A stretch of 33,771 nucleotides of DNA from assembly GCA_937920545.1 (NCBI GenBank), contig CAKZUG010000098.1:1-33771 (forward strand), in the 5' to 3' direction. Shown one piece after another: positions 18,304-27,407 of this stretch. Numbering within the stretch: the stretch's first letter is position 1; each line of letters starts with the position of its first letter. Made by a program: the position numbers and the translations under genes. This DNA is from an uncultured Saccharophagus sp. GTDB lineage: Bacteria; Pseudomonadota; Gammaproteobacteria; Pseudomonadales; Cellvibrionaceae. The notes under the pieces are model-generated. The model saw nothing but the letters and a program-made list of their open reading frames with translations. It was not told the DNA's origin and made no database searches.

Positions 18304-18631
18304 GATGCTTCTCATTTATTATTTTTATCATTATGATCATGCTATTGATAAGCATGGTGTATTGCGTATACAAAAATAATAGGTAATATTTTCGATCGCG
18401 TTAATTTGACAGTGAGCCATTGAATAAATTCACTGTCACGACAAATCGATTATAAAATATCATCAGTTTTAAAGGGCGCTATTACATGTGTGAATCGCGA
18501 CGAGGTTAATCAGAGGTTCCCTAGATAATCCGCTTATTTTCGTAAAATTGAATGAGAAAGGTTTGCTGAAGTCAGAAGACAGTCGGTCGTTATTACGTTG
18601 AAAAGCTTGCCGTGGTAGCCATAGGATATTA
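18304..18631. other. 328-bp gap between the kinase gene and the beta-helix gene
   Basis: Both neighbours are on the minus strand, so this gap holds the 3' end of the signalling operon and the promoter of the beta-helix gene. An inverted repeat with 8-bp arms GACAGTGA (18408-18415) and TCACTGTC (18430-18437) and a 14-base spacer is the only structure I can support; no T-run follows it on the minus strand. A 75-codon minus frame (18469-18696) overlaps the kinase 3' end and looks like chance. Confidence 0.6.
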
Positions 18632-19888
18632 CTAATAAAGAATGTTAAAGCTGAAAATACTCCCTTCGGGTGTGTTTGACGATAGTTTGATACCATCCCC
18701 CATCATGAGTGAGAGCTCATTTGCAATAGACAGTCCTAGCCCTGTGCCACCATATAAACGGGTGGTTGATGAGTCGGCTTGAGTGAAGGGTTCAAAAATA
18801 ACGGCTTGCTTGTCTTTCTCTATACCAATGCCAGTATCTATCACACTTATTATGATGTTGTTTGTGTTTGTTTCTTTTTTTGCTGTAATCTGAATAGTGC
18901 CGGAATGTGTAAATTTAATTGCGTTGTTTAATAGATTATTAATAATTTGTTTTATTTTAAAAGCGTCTCCTTTTATTTTTTTGGGTAGGTTGTCATTTAT
19001 CTTGCATTCTAAGTGTAGGTCTTTGTTTTTTGCCGATCGTGAAAATATAAAAAATAAGTCATGTAATATGACTGCAAGGTTAATTGTTTGGCTCTCTAGC
19101 TGCGTTTGGTTACTTTCAAGTTTTGTGAAGTCTAATATGTTATTAATCACGTTTAACAGTTCTTGAGAGCTATCATAGGCAATTTGTAGGTTGTATTTTT
19201 TTTCTGGGTTATCTTCTTGGTCGCGTGCTAAATCGAGCATGCCGATTACCCCGTTCATTGGCGTACGGATCTCATGACTCATTACAGCTAAGAATTCTGT
19301 TTTAACCTTGAGTGCTTTTTTTAAATCATCGTTATGTGATTTTAGCTTTGTACGCAATCTTAAAATCGATACACATAATGACGCAAGAACAATAGAGCAG
19401 AAGCTAAAAACTACCCAACCTAGAATAACATGGAAGGGGTGGCTTTCACCGTAATAAAAGTTTTTAAAAAGTAAGGCCAAAAATAACAATAGAGATTGAA
19501 AAAAACAAAATAATATAAATCCATTTTTAGATACTTTGAGTGTTCCAAATGCTGTGCTTAACATTAACAAGAGGTAAAAAATACTATCAAAGTTCGAAAT
19601 GAATGCAATGGCTAAGCAGGTATTAAATGTTGACCAGTACATTTGAGGGAGGGTCAGTGATGGGTCTTCAAATGAGCGATTTTTACCGCTCACTATGATA
19701 TATAAAATCCCTAAGTTAATAATCCAAAAAGCAATAGCGTAAAATACTAGCGTTGTTAAGCTAATATGTACATAACCCATGTCGAGCGCAAAAAAAACAA
19801 TGATAGAAAAAACGAGTGCAGATGTCTCTGACCACGCTAATGCTTTTAATCGTATTTTTTGATATTTGTCGGTTTTCAATTTAAGCAT
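18632..19888 (-). CDS. Membrane sensor histidine kinase
   Basis: This 418-residue kinase starts at the ATG at 19888 (a TTG 15 bases upstream is less likely). The first 185 residues hold about six membrane helices with very short loops (7TM/MASE-like, family not assigned), so it may sense within the membrane. A short coiled linker leads to the HisKA box EFLAVMSHEIRTPMNGVIGM, with the phospho-accepting His at about 205. The HATPase domain has NNLLNNAIKFT, DTGIGI, FEPFTQAD and GGTGLGLSI and ends at the C-terminus. There is no receiver or HPt domain. It lies 74 bp downstream of the REC-PP2C-HATPase gene on the same strand, which makes that REC domain its most likely target. The histidine-kinase call is secure; the partnership is inference. 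Confidence 0.93.
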   Translation of the reverse strand: MLKLKTDKYQKIRLKALAWSETSALVFSIIVFFALDMGYVHISLTTLVFYAIAFWIINLGILYIIVSGKNRSFEDPSLTLPQMYWSTFNTCLAIAFISNFDSIFYLLLMLSTAFGTLKVSKNGFILFCFFQSLLLFLALLFKNFYYGESHPFHVILGWVVFSFCSIVLASLCVSILRLRTKLKSHNDDLKKALKVKTEFLAVMSHEIRTPMNGVIGMLDLARDQEDNPEKKYNLQIAYDSSQELLNVINNILDFTKLESNQTQLESQTINLAVILHDLFFIFSRSAKNKDLHLECKINDNLPKKIKGDAFKIKQIINNLLNNAIKFTHSGTIQITAKKETNTNNIIISVIDTGIGIEKDKQAVIFEPFTQADSSTTRLYGGTGLGLSIANELSLMMGDGIKLSSNTPEGSIFSFNILY

Positions 19889-19962
19889 AGGGCGTTGTGT
19901 CAATAAAACGACTATATGTGTAAGTATAATATAGCAGAGTAAAGGCAGGTCGCGCGTAGATT

Positions 19963-21666
19963 TTAAACATCAAATTGGTAGCATGCAATCGCGTGCCTAC
20001 CATCATTAATATACTCTAGGCTTGAACTGAGCTCTTTTATAAGTGATATGCCACGACCATGAGTAAGTGATGATTCCTCGGATGAATGTGATGTGTCTTT
20101 TGTGAGAAAGCCTGCCCCGGAATCAATTACTTGGATTTTAATGAAATTATGCTTAGATTTTATATATTCTAGCTTTATGTTAATGAATTCATCGGTAATC
20201 TCATCGAGTTTTTGATCTCTTAATTCATAATATTTCTCAAAACCTTGCGGTGAATCTTTTATATCAGATGAAAGCCCAAGAACGCCATGTTCTAAAGCAT
20301 TATTATATAGCTCGCTTATGATGGTAAATAGCTTATCTTTATGGCGCTCTACTTGTGGAATGGTACCTAGAAATTCAGAAACTTGATTAATAACGTCAAT
20401 TGATTTTAAATCGTCTTTGCATATTGCAATATCTAACGACCATGGAAAGCAATCGACCTTGTAGGTTACCTTCTCGGGGGAAAGAACATCATTGTTAGTG
20501 ATGTTTCTGTGTATGCAAGGGAGGCAGCTCACCTCAAGAATACTAATGTCGTCACGTTGCTCGCTGGTACCTGAAAATACCTCTACCTCGCTAACTATTT
20601 TTTTAGTTGGGCAGTAAGAGCTATTTTGATATTGATTTCTAATGATGTCATATACTCTTTCATCACCAAATAAATCTAACTTATCGTTTTGGGCTTCGTT
20701 AATACCATCGCTATAAAAATAAAGAATATTATTTTTATTAACCGTGTACACCTGAATACTATTATTGAACTCACCTTTCTCGTGAATGCCCAGCGGCATA
20801 TGCTCCCCTTCAATGAGTTTAATTGAAAGGTCAGACTTGTTAAATAAGACAGCGTCATTCATGCCACCAGACCAGAGGCTAACCTGATCACCATTTTTAT
20901 TGATATAGCCAATAGTGGCGCACAAAAATAAGCCTGTAGGTAAGACTTTGTGTAGCTGGTTATTTATTTCTTGTGCTATTTCTGAGATGCTGCATTGCCG
21001 CTTAGCGCTGTTATAAAAAATACTCATGACCGGTAGCGATCCAATCGCAGCAGGCAAACCGTGCCCAGTAAAGTCGCCAAGCAAAAAGTAAGCCCCGCCA
21101 GAAGGAGAAGCGCAAGATAAGATGATATCGCCGTTAAACATAGACATAGGTGACGTGTACGTTTTTATATTTTCTATCCGTGTTGGTGCCAAAGACTTTA
21201 TATTTTCAAAAACGCTTTCAACAATATCATGGTCATTTTTAACTTGAGAGTTAAATTCATCCAGTTTTTTGTTAGCTTCAGCTAGCTTTTTTTGGTTGTT
21301 GATTGAGCGGTAGTTGGCGTTAACTTTTGCAATAAGTATCGATTCATTGATGGGTTTTGGTATGAAATCGTCACCACCTGCATTCAAGCATCGAGAAAGT
21401 ACACTGTCGTCATCTAACGCTGTAATGAAGATAATGGCGACACGCTGTGCCTTATCTTTAGCCGTAATCCGGCGAGTTGCCTCAATGCCATCCATATTCG
21501 GCATATTGACATCCATTAGTACTACATCAATATCTTGGTGGTGCTCTAGCTGTGATAGTGCCTGAACACCATCTTCTGCATCGATGCATTCGTGGCCTTC
21601 GTCTTCCATAATAAACCGAAGAAGGTCGCGATTGTAGCTTTGGTCATCAACAATGAGTAATTTCAT
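19963..21666 (-). CDS. REC-PP2C phosphatase-HATPase partner-switching regulator (HsbR/CrsR-like)
   Basis: This 567-residue protein joins three domains. The receiver (1-120) has acidic pocket Asp7/Asp8, phospho-acceptor Asp52 in MDVNMPNMDG, Thr82 and Lys104. A coiled linker leads to a SpoIIE-type PP2C phosphatase (about 165-380) with metal-binding motifs MFNGDI, GDFTGHG (Asp198), YSDGINEA (Asp320) and RDDISI. The C-terminal RsbW-like serine-kinase HATPase (about 410-560) has ISELYNNALEHG, DSGAGF and HGRGISLI. All catalytic motifs look intact, so it could both phosphorylate and dephosphorylate a STAS antagonist. The architecture is that of Pseudomonas HsbR and Shewanella CrsR. The STAS gene lies 8 bp upstream. 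Confidence 0.93.
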   Translation of the reverse strand: MKLLIVDDQSYNRDLLRFIMEDEGHECIDAEDGVQALSQLEHHQDIDVVLMDVNMPNMDGIEATRRITAKDKAQRVAIIFITALDDDSVLSRCLNAGGDDFIPKPINESILIAKVNANYRSINNQKKLAEANKKLDEFNSQVKNDHDIVESVFENIKSLAPTRIENIKTYTSPMSMFNGDIILSCASPSGGAYFLLGDFTGHGLPAAIGSLPVMSIFYNSAKRQCSISEIAQEINNQLHKVLPTGLFLCATIGYINKNGDQVSLWSGGMNDAVLFNKSDLSIKLIEGEHMPLGIHEKGEFNNSIQVYTVNKNNILYFYSDGINEAQNDKLDLFGDERVYDIIRNQYQNSSYCPTKKIVSEVEVFSGTSEQRDDISILEVSCLPCIHRNITNNDVLSPEKVTYKVDCFPWSLDIAICKDDLKSIDVINQVSEFLGTIPQVERHKDKLFTIISELYNNALEHGVLGLSSDIKDSPQGFEKYYELRDQKLDEITDEFINIKLEYIKSKHNFIKIQVIDSGAGFLTKDTSHSSEESSLTHGRGISLIKELSSSLEYINDGRHAIACYQFDV

Positions 21667-21674
21667 ATCTATTC

Positions 21675-21974
21675 TTATTGTATGGTGAATTTTTTTTCAA
21701 AGCGCGCAATGCGCAAAATCTTTTGAATTTTTTCATCGGTGTTAATTAATATTACCTTCGCACCGATTACATTAGCCGTCTTATCTAGGTTAAGTAGCAT
21801 GCCCAGCGCCGAGCTATCCATGTATTTTGTATTTGTGAAGCTAATATTGATAATCTTACATAGCTGTTTGTCGGCTTGCTCGTAACTTTCGCGAAACTGA
21901 CGTACACATTTGTAGTCGAACGTTTCGTTAAGTGTGATGGTCAATTCTGTCTTGTCTTTATGGGTAACTTGCAT
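21675..21974 (-). CDS. STAS-domain anti-sigma factor antagonist (HsbA/CrsA-like)
   Basis: This 99-residue single STAS domain is preceded by a strong ribosome site, AAAGGAGAAG. The antagonist signature YMDSSALGMLLNL contains the canonical D-S-S; Ser55 aligns with the phosphorylated Ser58 of SpoIIAA, so it should be switchable by Ser phosphorylation. The N-terminal strands (ELTITLNETFDY) and the last helix (KIQKILRIARFEKKF) complete the fold. It lies 8 bp before the REC-PP2C-HATPase gene and 11 bp after the large chemoreceptor gene, which makes it the obvious substrate of its neighbour. By analogy with HsbA or CrsA its free form may bind an anti-sigma factor such as FlgM or act on sigma-S; that target is not visible here. 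Confidence 0.92.
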   Translation of the reverse strand: MQVTHKDKTELTITLNETFDYKCVRQFRESYEQADKQLCKIINISFTNTKYMDSSALGMLLNLDKTANVIGAKVILINTDEKIQKILRIARFEKKFTIQ

Positions 21975-21985
21975 ATTCTTCTCCT

Positions 21986-24900
21986 TTATATTTTAAAGAA
22001 CATAACAGCTTTATTCATTTGTTTTGCCTGCTGCGACATGTTTTTACTAGCCGCATTGGCTTTATCAACAAGCGAGGCGTTTTGTTGGGTCATCTCATCC
22101 ATTTCATTCACGGCGATACTCACCTGGTTAACGCCCATGGATTGTTCTTTGGCGGCGTCGGCGATCGCTAAAACAGTATCATTTACCTCGCTAACAGAGT
22201 GAATAATATCTTGAAGAGTTTCTCCTGACTTATTCACCAATGAAGAGCCTTGGTTGACGCGCTCGGTGCTGTCATTGATGAGGAGTTTGATTTCTTTTGC
22301 TGCGTCAGACGAGCGCTGAGCAAGCTTTCTTACTTCGGTAGCGACAACCGCAAAACCTCTACCTTGTTCGCCCGCCCGTGCAGCCTCTACTGCGGCATTA
22401 ATCGCCAGTAGATTAGTTTGAAAGGCAATTTCATCAATAACAGTGGTGATGTCGGCAATTTTATTACTGGCGTCATCAATGGCTATCATGGCTTCAATTG
22501 ATTTTCCAACGACATCATTACCTTGAGTCGCTTTATTTCTTGCATCATCAGAAAGTTTATTCGCAATGTGTGTGTTTTGTTCTGACGATTTAATCGTCGT
22601 TGAAATTTCTGTCATGCTGGCAGCCGTTTCCTCTAAGGAGGCAGCTTGCTGAATGGTGCGAGAGCTTAAATCTTGAATGCCAGATTCTAAGTCTTGTGCA
22701 TTTTTTTGAACATTGCTTGAGCTGGTGCTGACTTCACTAATAATAGAGACGAGTTTATCCATTGAGTTATTCAGGTTATCTTGTAGTTGACCATATAGCC
22801 CTTGGTAGGGTTTGTTGATACGTTGGCGTAAATCCCCTTGAGATAACGCTTCAATTGATGTTTGGATGTCTGTTAATGCGTTACGTGTTGTTTCTCCCAT
22901 GCTATTTAAGCCACGTGCTAAGTTTAAGAAGAAGCCGTCTTTATCTGTTAAGTTAAGTTGAGTGGAGAAGTCACCCATAGAGGCCGACTTTACCATTTGA
23001 GCTATTTCTTCTTCTATAGCCGCTTCGTTCGTTCTGTTGATCAGCTCTAGAACGATACCAGTAGTTATGCCGCTTTTATCAATAATGGGGTTGGAGGAAA
23101 GTTGTAAGGTGAAATCGCCCAAGCAAACAGTTTCTGAATGCGTTGACGTAATATGAAGATCAATATCGTGGAGTATATTGATATTACTACTTATCATTTC
23201 AGAGGCATTAAATGACGGGTTATTTTTGCTGACTGTTTGCTCAATTAATTGCATTAATGATAAAAATGTTTTATTGCCATAGGTAATTATGCCCTTAGTA
23301 TCTGTCATTACCATGGCGGTACCCGAGACGTCTAATGCCTGTTTTACTTTGTTGGCCATAACGGCTGATTCATTTGCATTTTTAGCCGCAATCGTTGCTT
23401 CTTCAGATGCTTGATTCGTTAGAACCTGTTGTTTTTGTTGCTCTTGATAACTTAAGTCGATTTGATTGATTGTTTGGTTGATGTTTTTGGTTAAGTTGCT
23501 GATCTCGCCTTTATAAGAGCCTGTTATGCTCGATGTGTAATCACCATCCGATACTTTTTCAAGTGTTTGATTGGCGCTTTGGAACATGGTGGCGAGTGAA
23601 TGTAAAAAATCATCAAACGCTGCCGACATCTGACCAATTTCATCCTTAGAGTTAAAGTTGGTTCGCTTTGAGAAGTCACCGGTTTGCTGAACGTGGCTAA
23701 TTGTTTTGGCCACTTTATTTATCGGGCTGGAAATTAAACGGCTAATAAAAAACGCGATAATAGTGATGATGACCATACAGATCAAGGTCGCTAGTGTGGT
23801 ATTAATAATAAAATTAGAAATGGGTTCGAACGCCTCTCTCATATCCATTTCGGATAAAATAACCATGCTGAAATCATGAAGGTCAATAATATCATAGGAG
23901 GATAGGACGTCTATATTGCTGTAGCCTTGTGTGATATGGGTGCCTTTTTTGCCCTCTAAAGCAAGAGAGACACTAAGCGTATTCACTGATCCGCTAGCGG
24001 GGTTTTTGAATGAGTTTAAAACACTGTGGCTTTTAGGTTCAAGGTACGAGTCTGAGCGCATGCGCCTATCTTGGCCAACTAAATACGACTCTCCACTTTT
24101 ACCCATTCCGTCACGATCAAGCATAATATTATTAACGGTTTCAAGTGGCATTTGCATAATCAGATGAGCAATTGTATTACCATTGCTGATCAAGGGCGTT
24201 GATATAAAGCTAGCGGGGGCATTATATGAGGGTAAATAAGAAGAAAAGTCGATTAATACTGTTTTTTGTTGTGGGCCTATTTGCTGGCTTTTTCTAAATG
24301 CTATTGCCAGTCCTGTATCTTTGTAAGGGCCAGTTTTTAATGATGTTGCGTAGTCGGCTTCTTTATATACTGAATAGATCACATTGCCTGTATTATCGTC
24401 AACAATAAAAATGTCATAGTAACCATAAGTCTCTAGAAATACCTTTAGCTTCTTATGAAGCTTGTTGTGAATACTAGAGTAATCAGTATTGTCGTTAGCA
24501 CTGAGTAAAAGGTGTTTACTTCCTAGTGGATGGGGGTTGTTGGCTATATATCTATACTGCAGTGCTAGTTGATTTTTTGTTAGGCTACTGTAGAGCTGAG
24601 ATGTGTTTAATGGCTCTTTATTCGATTCATTAAATTTAGGTGAGAAGGTGTTTTCATAGAAATCAATAACTGTTTTTTTTTGATTGTTTAATTCGGTATC
24701 ATTTAATGCGAGTTGATTAGTGTATATAGAAAAAGCGTTAGCAAGGCCAATTGCAGAGTTAATCACTGTGGGCGATTGAGATATTTCTAGAGCTTGCTTT
24801 CTGGTTAATTCAAAATACCGCTCAATACTATTTTTTTTGATTTGGTTGATAGATGAAAGCTGTGAGAATATTTGGTTTGATATATTCAATTTAGTTTCAT

Positions 24901-25000
24901 ATATTGAGAATAATAGAATGACTAGAGCGGGTATTAAACCTACAGCAATAAAAGATACGATTAATTTCTTTGTTATTGAAAAGTTAATGAAAAACTTCAT
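21986..25000 (-). CDS. Membrane methyl-accepting chemotaxis protein, Cache-HAMP-PAS-HAMP
   Basis: This is a large 1004-residue chemoreceptor. TM1 spans about 11-33. A periplasmic sensor of about 360 residues follows, with a Cache-like [19 protein letters not shown] motif (301-319). TM2 is about 399-420, and a HAMP domain (about 420-475) with a [10 protein letters not shown] segment comes next. A second HAMP-like stretch (480-520), a PAS domain (about 552-655; [11 protein letters not shown]), and another HAMP-like unit (660-750) precede the signalling hairpin (750-1004). The tip around 855-890 contains [31 protein letters not shown] in consecutive pieces. No C-terminal xWxxF tether is present. 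It shares its PAS-HAMP-signalling core with the soluble receptor at 30073-32340. AAAGG precedes the ATG. Confidence 0.95.
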   Translation of the reverse strand: MKFFINFSITKKLIVSFIAVGLIPALVILLFSIYETKLNISNQIFSQLSSINQIKKNSIERYFELTRKQALEISQSPTVINSAIGLANAFSIYTNQLALNDTELNNQKKTVIDFYENTFSPKFNESNKEPLNTSQLYSSLTKNQLALQYRYIANNPHPLGSKHLLLSANDNTDYSSIHNKLHKKLKVFLETYGYYDIFIVDDNTGNVIYSVYKEADYATSLKTGPYKDTGLAIAFRKSQQIGPQQKTVLIDFSSYLPSYNAPASFISTPLISNGNTIAHLIMQMPLETVNNIMLDRDGMGKSGESYLVGQDRRMRSDSYLEPKSHSVLNSFKNPASGSVNTLSVSLALEGKKGTHITQGYSNIDVLSSYDIIDLHDFSMVILSEMDMREAFEPISNFIINTTLATLICMVIITIIAFFISRLISSPINKVAKTISHVQQTGDFSKRTNFNSKDEIGQMSAAFDDFLHSLATMFQSANQTLEKVSDGDYTSSITGSYKGEISNLTKNINQTINQIDLSYQEQQKQQVLTNQASEEATIAAKNANESAVMANKVKQALDVSGTAMVMTDTKGIITYGNKTFLSLMQLIEQTVSKNNPSFNASEMISSNINILHDIDLHITSTHSETVCLGDFTLQLSSNPIIDKSGITTGIVLELINRTNEAAIEEEIAQMVKSASMGDFSTQLNLTDKDGFFLNLARGLNSMGETTRNALTDIQTSIEALSQGDLRQRINKPYQGLYGQLQDNLNNSMDKLVSIISEVSTSSSNVQKNAQDLESGIQDLSSRTIQQAASLEETAASMTEISTTIKSSEQNTHIANKLSDDARNKATQGNDVVGKSIEAMIAIDDASNKIADITTVIDEIAFQTNLLAINAAVEAARAGEQGRGFAVVATEVRKLAQRSSDAAKEIKLLINDSTERVNQGSSLVNKSGETLQDIIHSVSEVNDTVLAIADAAKEQSMGVNQVSIAVNEMDEMTQQNASLVDKANAASKNMSQQAKQMNKAVMFFKI

Positions 25001-25034
25001 AAGTACGACCTTTGATTTTTAAAAGTTTATGTAT

Positions 25035-26216
25035 TTAAAATAATTCTGTATCACCCATTGAGTGAGTGTCTTCTTGTGTAATTCTCACCTGTATTTCAGC
25101 TTTATTGTTCTTTAGGTTGTTAATCAGGTCATCAATCATATCGATAGAGGAGGCGCTTTCGGAAAGATTAACGTTAAATGTTTCTTCAAGGTTGTTAAGG
25201 AATAGTTCAATATTTTCATTTAGGTTTTCGGCGTATTGTGATATCCGATCTGCATTTTGTAATGCTATAAGTGATTCCATTATTTGTGCGTTTATTTCGT
25301 TAGATATTGATGTACTTTGGTCAACGCAGTTACCTACATGATTGTTCACTCTTGATAGCTCTTTAATCATACCTTCTAGGTGACCTTTCGCGTTGATTGC
25401 GATATTCATATCTAAACTTGCAATACTAGATACAACATTTTCAACATCCTTTACTTTAATTTGAGCCGATTCTGCAGTGTTTTTAATCTCATCATTTAAG
25501 TTGCTTGAATCTTGAGATAGTTTTCTTACCTCGTCTGCAACAACAGCAAAACCTCGACCTGCTTCACCTGCTCGTGCTGCCTCAATCGCAGCATTAAGTG
25601 CTAGGAGGTTTGTTTGGTCCGCTAAACCGCGTATTTGATCTATCAAGGTGAACATGCCGCCCAATTCACCTGTCATATCTTGTATTTTATGCATTGCCTT
25701 AATACTTTTTTCACTTATTTCTACAAAGAGAGAGATATAGTTTTCTAAAATATCACCCACCTCATGGGCAAACTTATCAAGCGATATGTTATCCGCTATA
25801 TCGCTTTCAACTTTTGGATTAAGTGTGTTTTGTATTGTGTTTAGTAGCTCTTTTTCTTCCATCGCACTAGTGGAAAGTTTATTAAATGAGTTATGTAGAG
25901 ATAGACTGCTATTTTCTGCTGTTTCTCTGATGTTTTCTGCTATGTCACGTAGTTCGTTTTTTGGAAGGAGGATATGGTCGTGTAGAGCAGCCCTAATTGA
26001 TGTTATTTTTTTTACGAGATCATTGCTTATATCACTGTTTTTTTCGTTTTCTGTGTGTTGTTTTTTTTGAGATAAAAATATATATAGATTGCTTGAAAAT
26101 ATACATATACAGCTCATATATATTGTGTTTTCTGGGTATAATAAGAAGCATAATATAATAAATGATATTGATGTCAGAGTGATGAAAATAAATTGTTTTT
26201 TTATGTCTAATATCAT
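25035..26216 (-). CDS. Short chemoreceptor-like signalling protein without HAMP
   Basis: This 393-residue protein has two N-terminal hydrophobic helices (about 8-26 and 31-48) joined by only a few residues, so there is essentially no periplasmic sensor. No HAMP domain follows; a coiled coil runs from about 65. The signalling tip at about 190-235 reads [20 protein letters not shown] followed by [19 protein letters not shown]. It lacks the EIAFQTN form of the other two receptors, so it may belong to another MCP length class. The C-terminus ends SMGDTELF. It is the first gene of the minus arm, 34 bp before the large receptor. It may sense through a partner or through the membrane, or act as an adaptor within arrays; the sequence does not decide. 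Confidence 0.88.
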   Translation of the reverse strand: MILDIKKQFIFITLTSISFIILCFLLYPENTIYMSCICIFSSNLYIFLSQKKQHTENEKNSDISNDLVKKITSIRAALHDHILLPKNELRDIAENIRETAENSSLSLHNSFNKLSTSAMEEKELLNTIQNTLNPKVESDIADNISLDKFAHEVGDILENYISLFVEISEKSIKAMHKIQDMTGELGGMFTLIDQIRGLADQTNLLALNAAIEAARAGEAGRGFAVVADEVRKLSQDSSNLNDEIKNTAESAQIKVKDVENVVSSIASLDMNIAINAKGHLEGMIKELSRVNNHVGNCVDQSTSISNEINAQIMESLIALQNADRISQYAENLNENIELFLNNLEETFNVNLSESASSIDMIDDLINNLKNNKAEIQVRITQEDTHSMGDTELF

Positions 26217-26744
26217 TTTTATCTCAGTTAAAATGTTGTAAGAGTTAATGTCTTGATCGTATTTATATTTCTTTTTTTATGGTTTGTGTTTCTCATCAAA
26301 GATGGTGTTGTCGTAATAAATGATATCTTAATATGAATGATTTTTTTATAGGTGCTAATTATTGGTTCGACGTTTTTTTAGCGTATTTTTAAAAACGTTA
26401 ATGTGTGTTTAATATACATGATAGTGTGAATATGCATAGGTTCCAGTAGTGATGAGATTTTTATCGTAATTAAAAAGCAATATATTATATAGAAATAATA
26501 ATCGTGTTAATGTCTTTTTTTGGAAAGGTTCTTGTCATCTGTTGTTCTGGTTGATGATTATAGAATAGGTTTTGTTTACTCTACATGTAACATGGTTTTT
26601 TTATTCAATTGTAGAATATTAAAAATATAGAAAGTTTCATGCATCAAAAAATAACTCAGCTATAGTGAACTTATGATGTGGTTTATCTTGTTTTTTAGTA
26701 TAGGTAAATCAATTATATATAGTTCTGTGAATGGGTTTAATTTT
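26217..26744. other. 528-bp AT-rich divergent promoter region of the chemosensory locus
   Basis: This region separates the minus-strand receptor/partner-switch operon from the plus-strand che operon and must drive both. It is strongly AT-rich, with long T and A runs. I looked for sigma-28 (TAAA...GCCGATAA) and sigma-54 (TGGCAC...TTGC) elements and saw neither. TTGTCA at 26532-26537 is an isolated -35-like hexamer without a well-spaced -10 box. An upstream extension of the STAS frame from 26673 covers its right end but is not convincing as coding sequence. Confidence 0.6.
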
Positions 26745-27035
26745 ATGAGTTGTATCTCTTTCGCCTTACCCAAGCAATTGACTGTTGCCACTATTCAGGA
26801 GCATTACTCCAGCCTGAGCGCTTTAGTTGTTGATGATAAATCTACCAGTGATATTGAGATAACTGTCGGAGGCTTAGAGCGTATAGATACCGCCGGAGTG
26901 CAGGTTTTATATGCATTTGTTACTTTTATGGCGTCAATGGACAGAGCTTGTATTCTAAAAGGCAGCAGTGACGCTTTTACTCAAGCTATTTCAAATACTG
27001 GATTAACTACAAAATTTCAAATATTTAGGGATTAA
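26745..27035 (+). CDS. STAS-domain protein heading the che operon
   Basis: This 96-residue STAS protein starts at the ATG at 26745 (MSCISFALPKQL). An in-frame ATG at 26673 would add 24 hydrophobic, unlikely residues. The core IEITVGGLERIDTAGVQVLY has D48-T49-A50-G51 where SpoIIAA has D-S-S-G, so the residue phosphorylated in classic antagonists is Ala here, with Thr beside it. This resembles the DT-G form of MlaB-like STAS proteins. It lies 3 bp before cheY and is clearly co-transcribed. It could be a non-switchable binding partner, an adaptor for CheA or the receptor array, or a competitor of the other STAS protein. The fold call is good; the function is unknown. Confidence 0.85.
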   Translation: MSCISFALPKQLTVATIQEHYSSLSALVVDDKSTSDIEITVGGLERIDTAGVQVLYAFVTFMASMDRACILKGSSDAFTQAISNTGLTTKFQIFRD

Positions 27036-27038
27036 TAT

Positions 27039-27401
27039 ATGGCTAAGGTATTAGTAGTTGACGATTCAGCGTCAATGCGTCAAATGGTATCATTTGCACT
27101 TAAATCGGCAGGACACTCTACTATTGAAGCTGAAGATGGGAAAAAAGCCTTAGATATTTGTTCTCAGGTTGGAAGCATTGATCTTGTGCTAACCGACGTT
27201 AACATGCCTGTTATGGATGGTATTACACTGGTGAAAAATTTACGCGGTATGCCCTCTTTCAAATTTACTCCTATATTAATGTTAACCACAGAATCGAGTG
27301 CTGATAAAAAAACACAAGGTAAGGCCGCTGGTGCTACAGGTTGGATCGTTAAACCTTTTACGCCTGATAAATTGGTGTCAACAGTCGCGCGCGTGTTGTA
27401 A
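27039..27401 (+). CDS. cheY: CheY-like single-domain response regulator
   Basis: This is a 120-residue stand-alone receiver with all catalytic residues: Asp8/Asp9 in VVDDSASMRQM, phospho-acceptor Asp53 in LTDVNMPVMDG, Thr83/Thr84 in MLTTES and Lys105 in IVKPFTP. It has no output domain. It sits between the STAS gene (3 bp) and cheA (6 bp), so CheA is its phosphodonor. In Che2-type systems the equivalent CheY does not necessarily control the flagellar motor, so a target other than the motor is quite possible. AGGG lies ahead of the ATG. Confidence 0.96.
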   Translation: MAKVLVVDDSASMRQMVSFALKSAGHSTIEAEDGKKALDICSQVGSIDLVLTDVNMPVMDGITLVKNLRGMPSFKFTPILMLTTESSADKKTQGKAAGATGWIVKPFTPDKLVSTVARVL

Positions 27402-27407
27402 CCTATT

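Noticed and set aside
18469-18696. 75-codon minus frame overlapping the 3' end of the histidine kinase
   Set aside because: It overlaps a secure kinase domain in another frame and shows no domain or ribosome site.
26217-26744. Sigma-28 or sigma-54 promoter for the chemosensory operons
   Set aside because: No sequence matched either consensus well enough on either strand.
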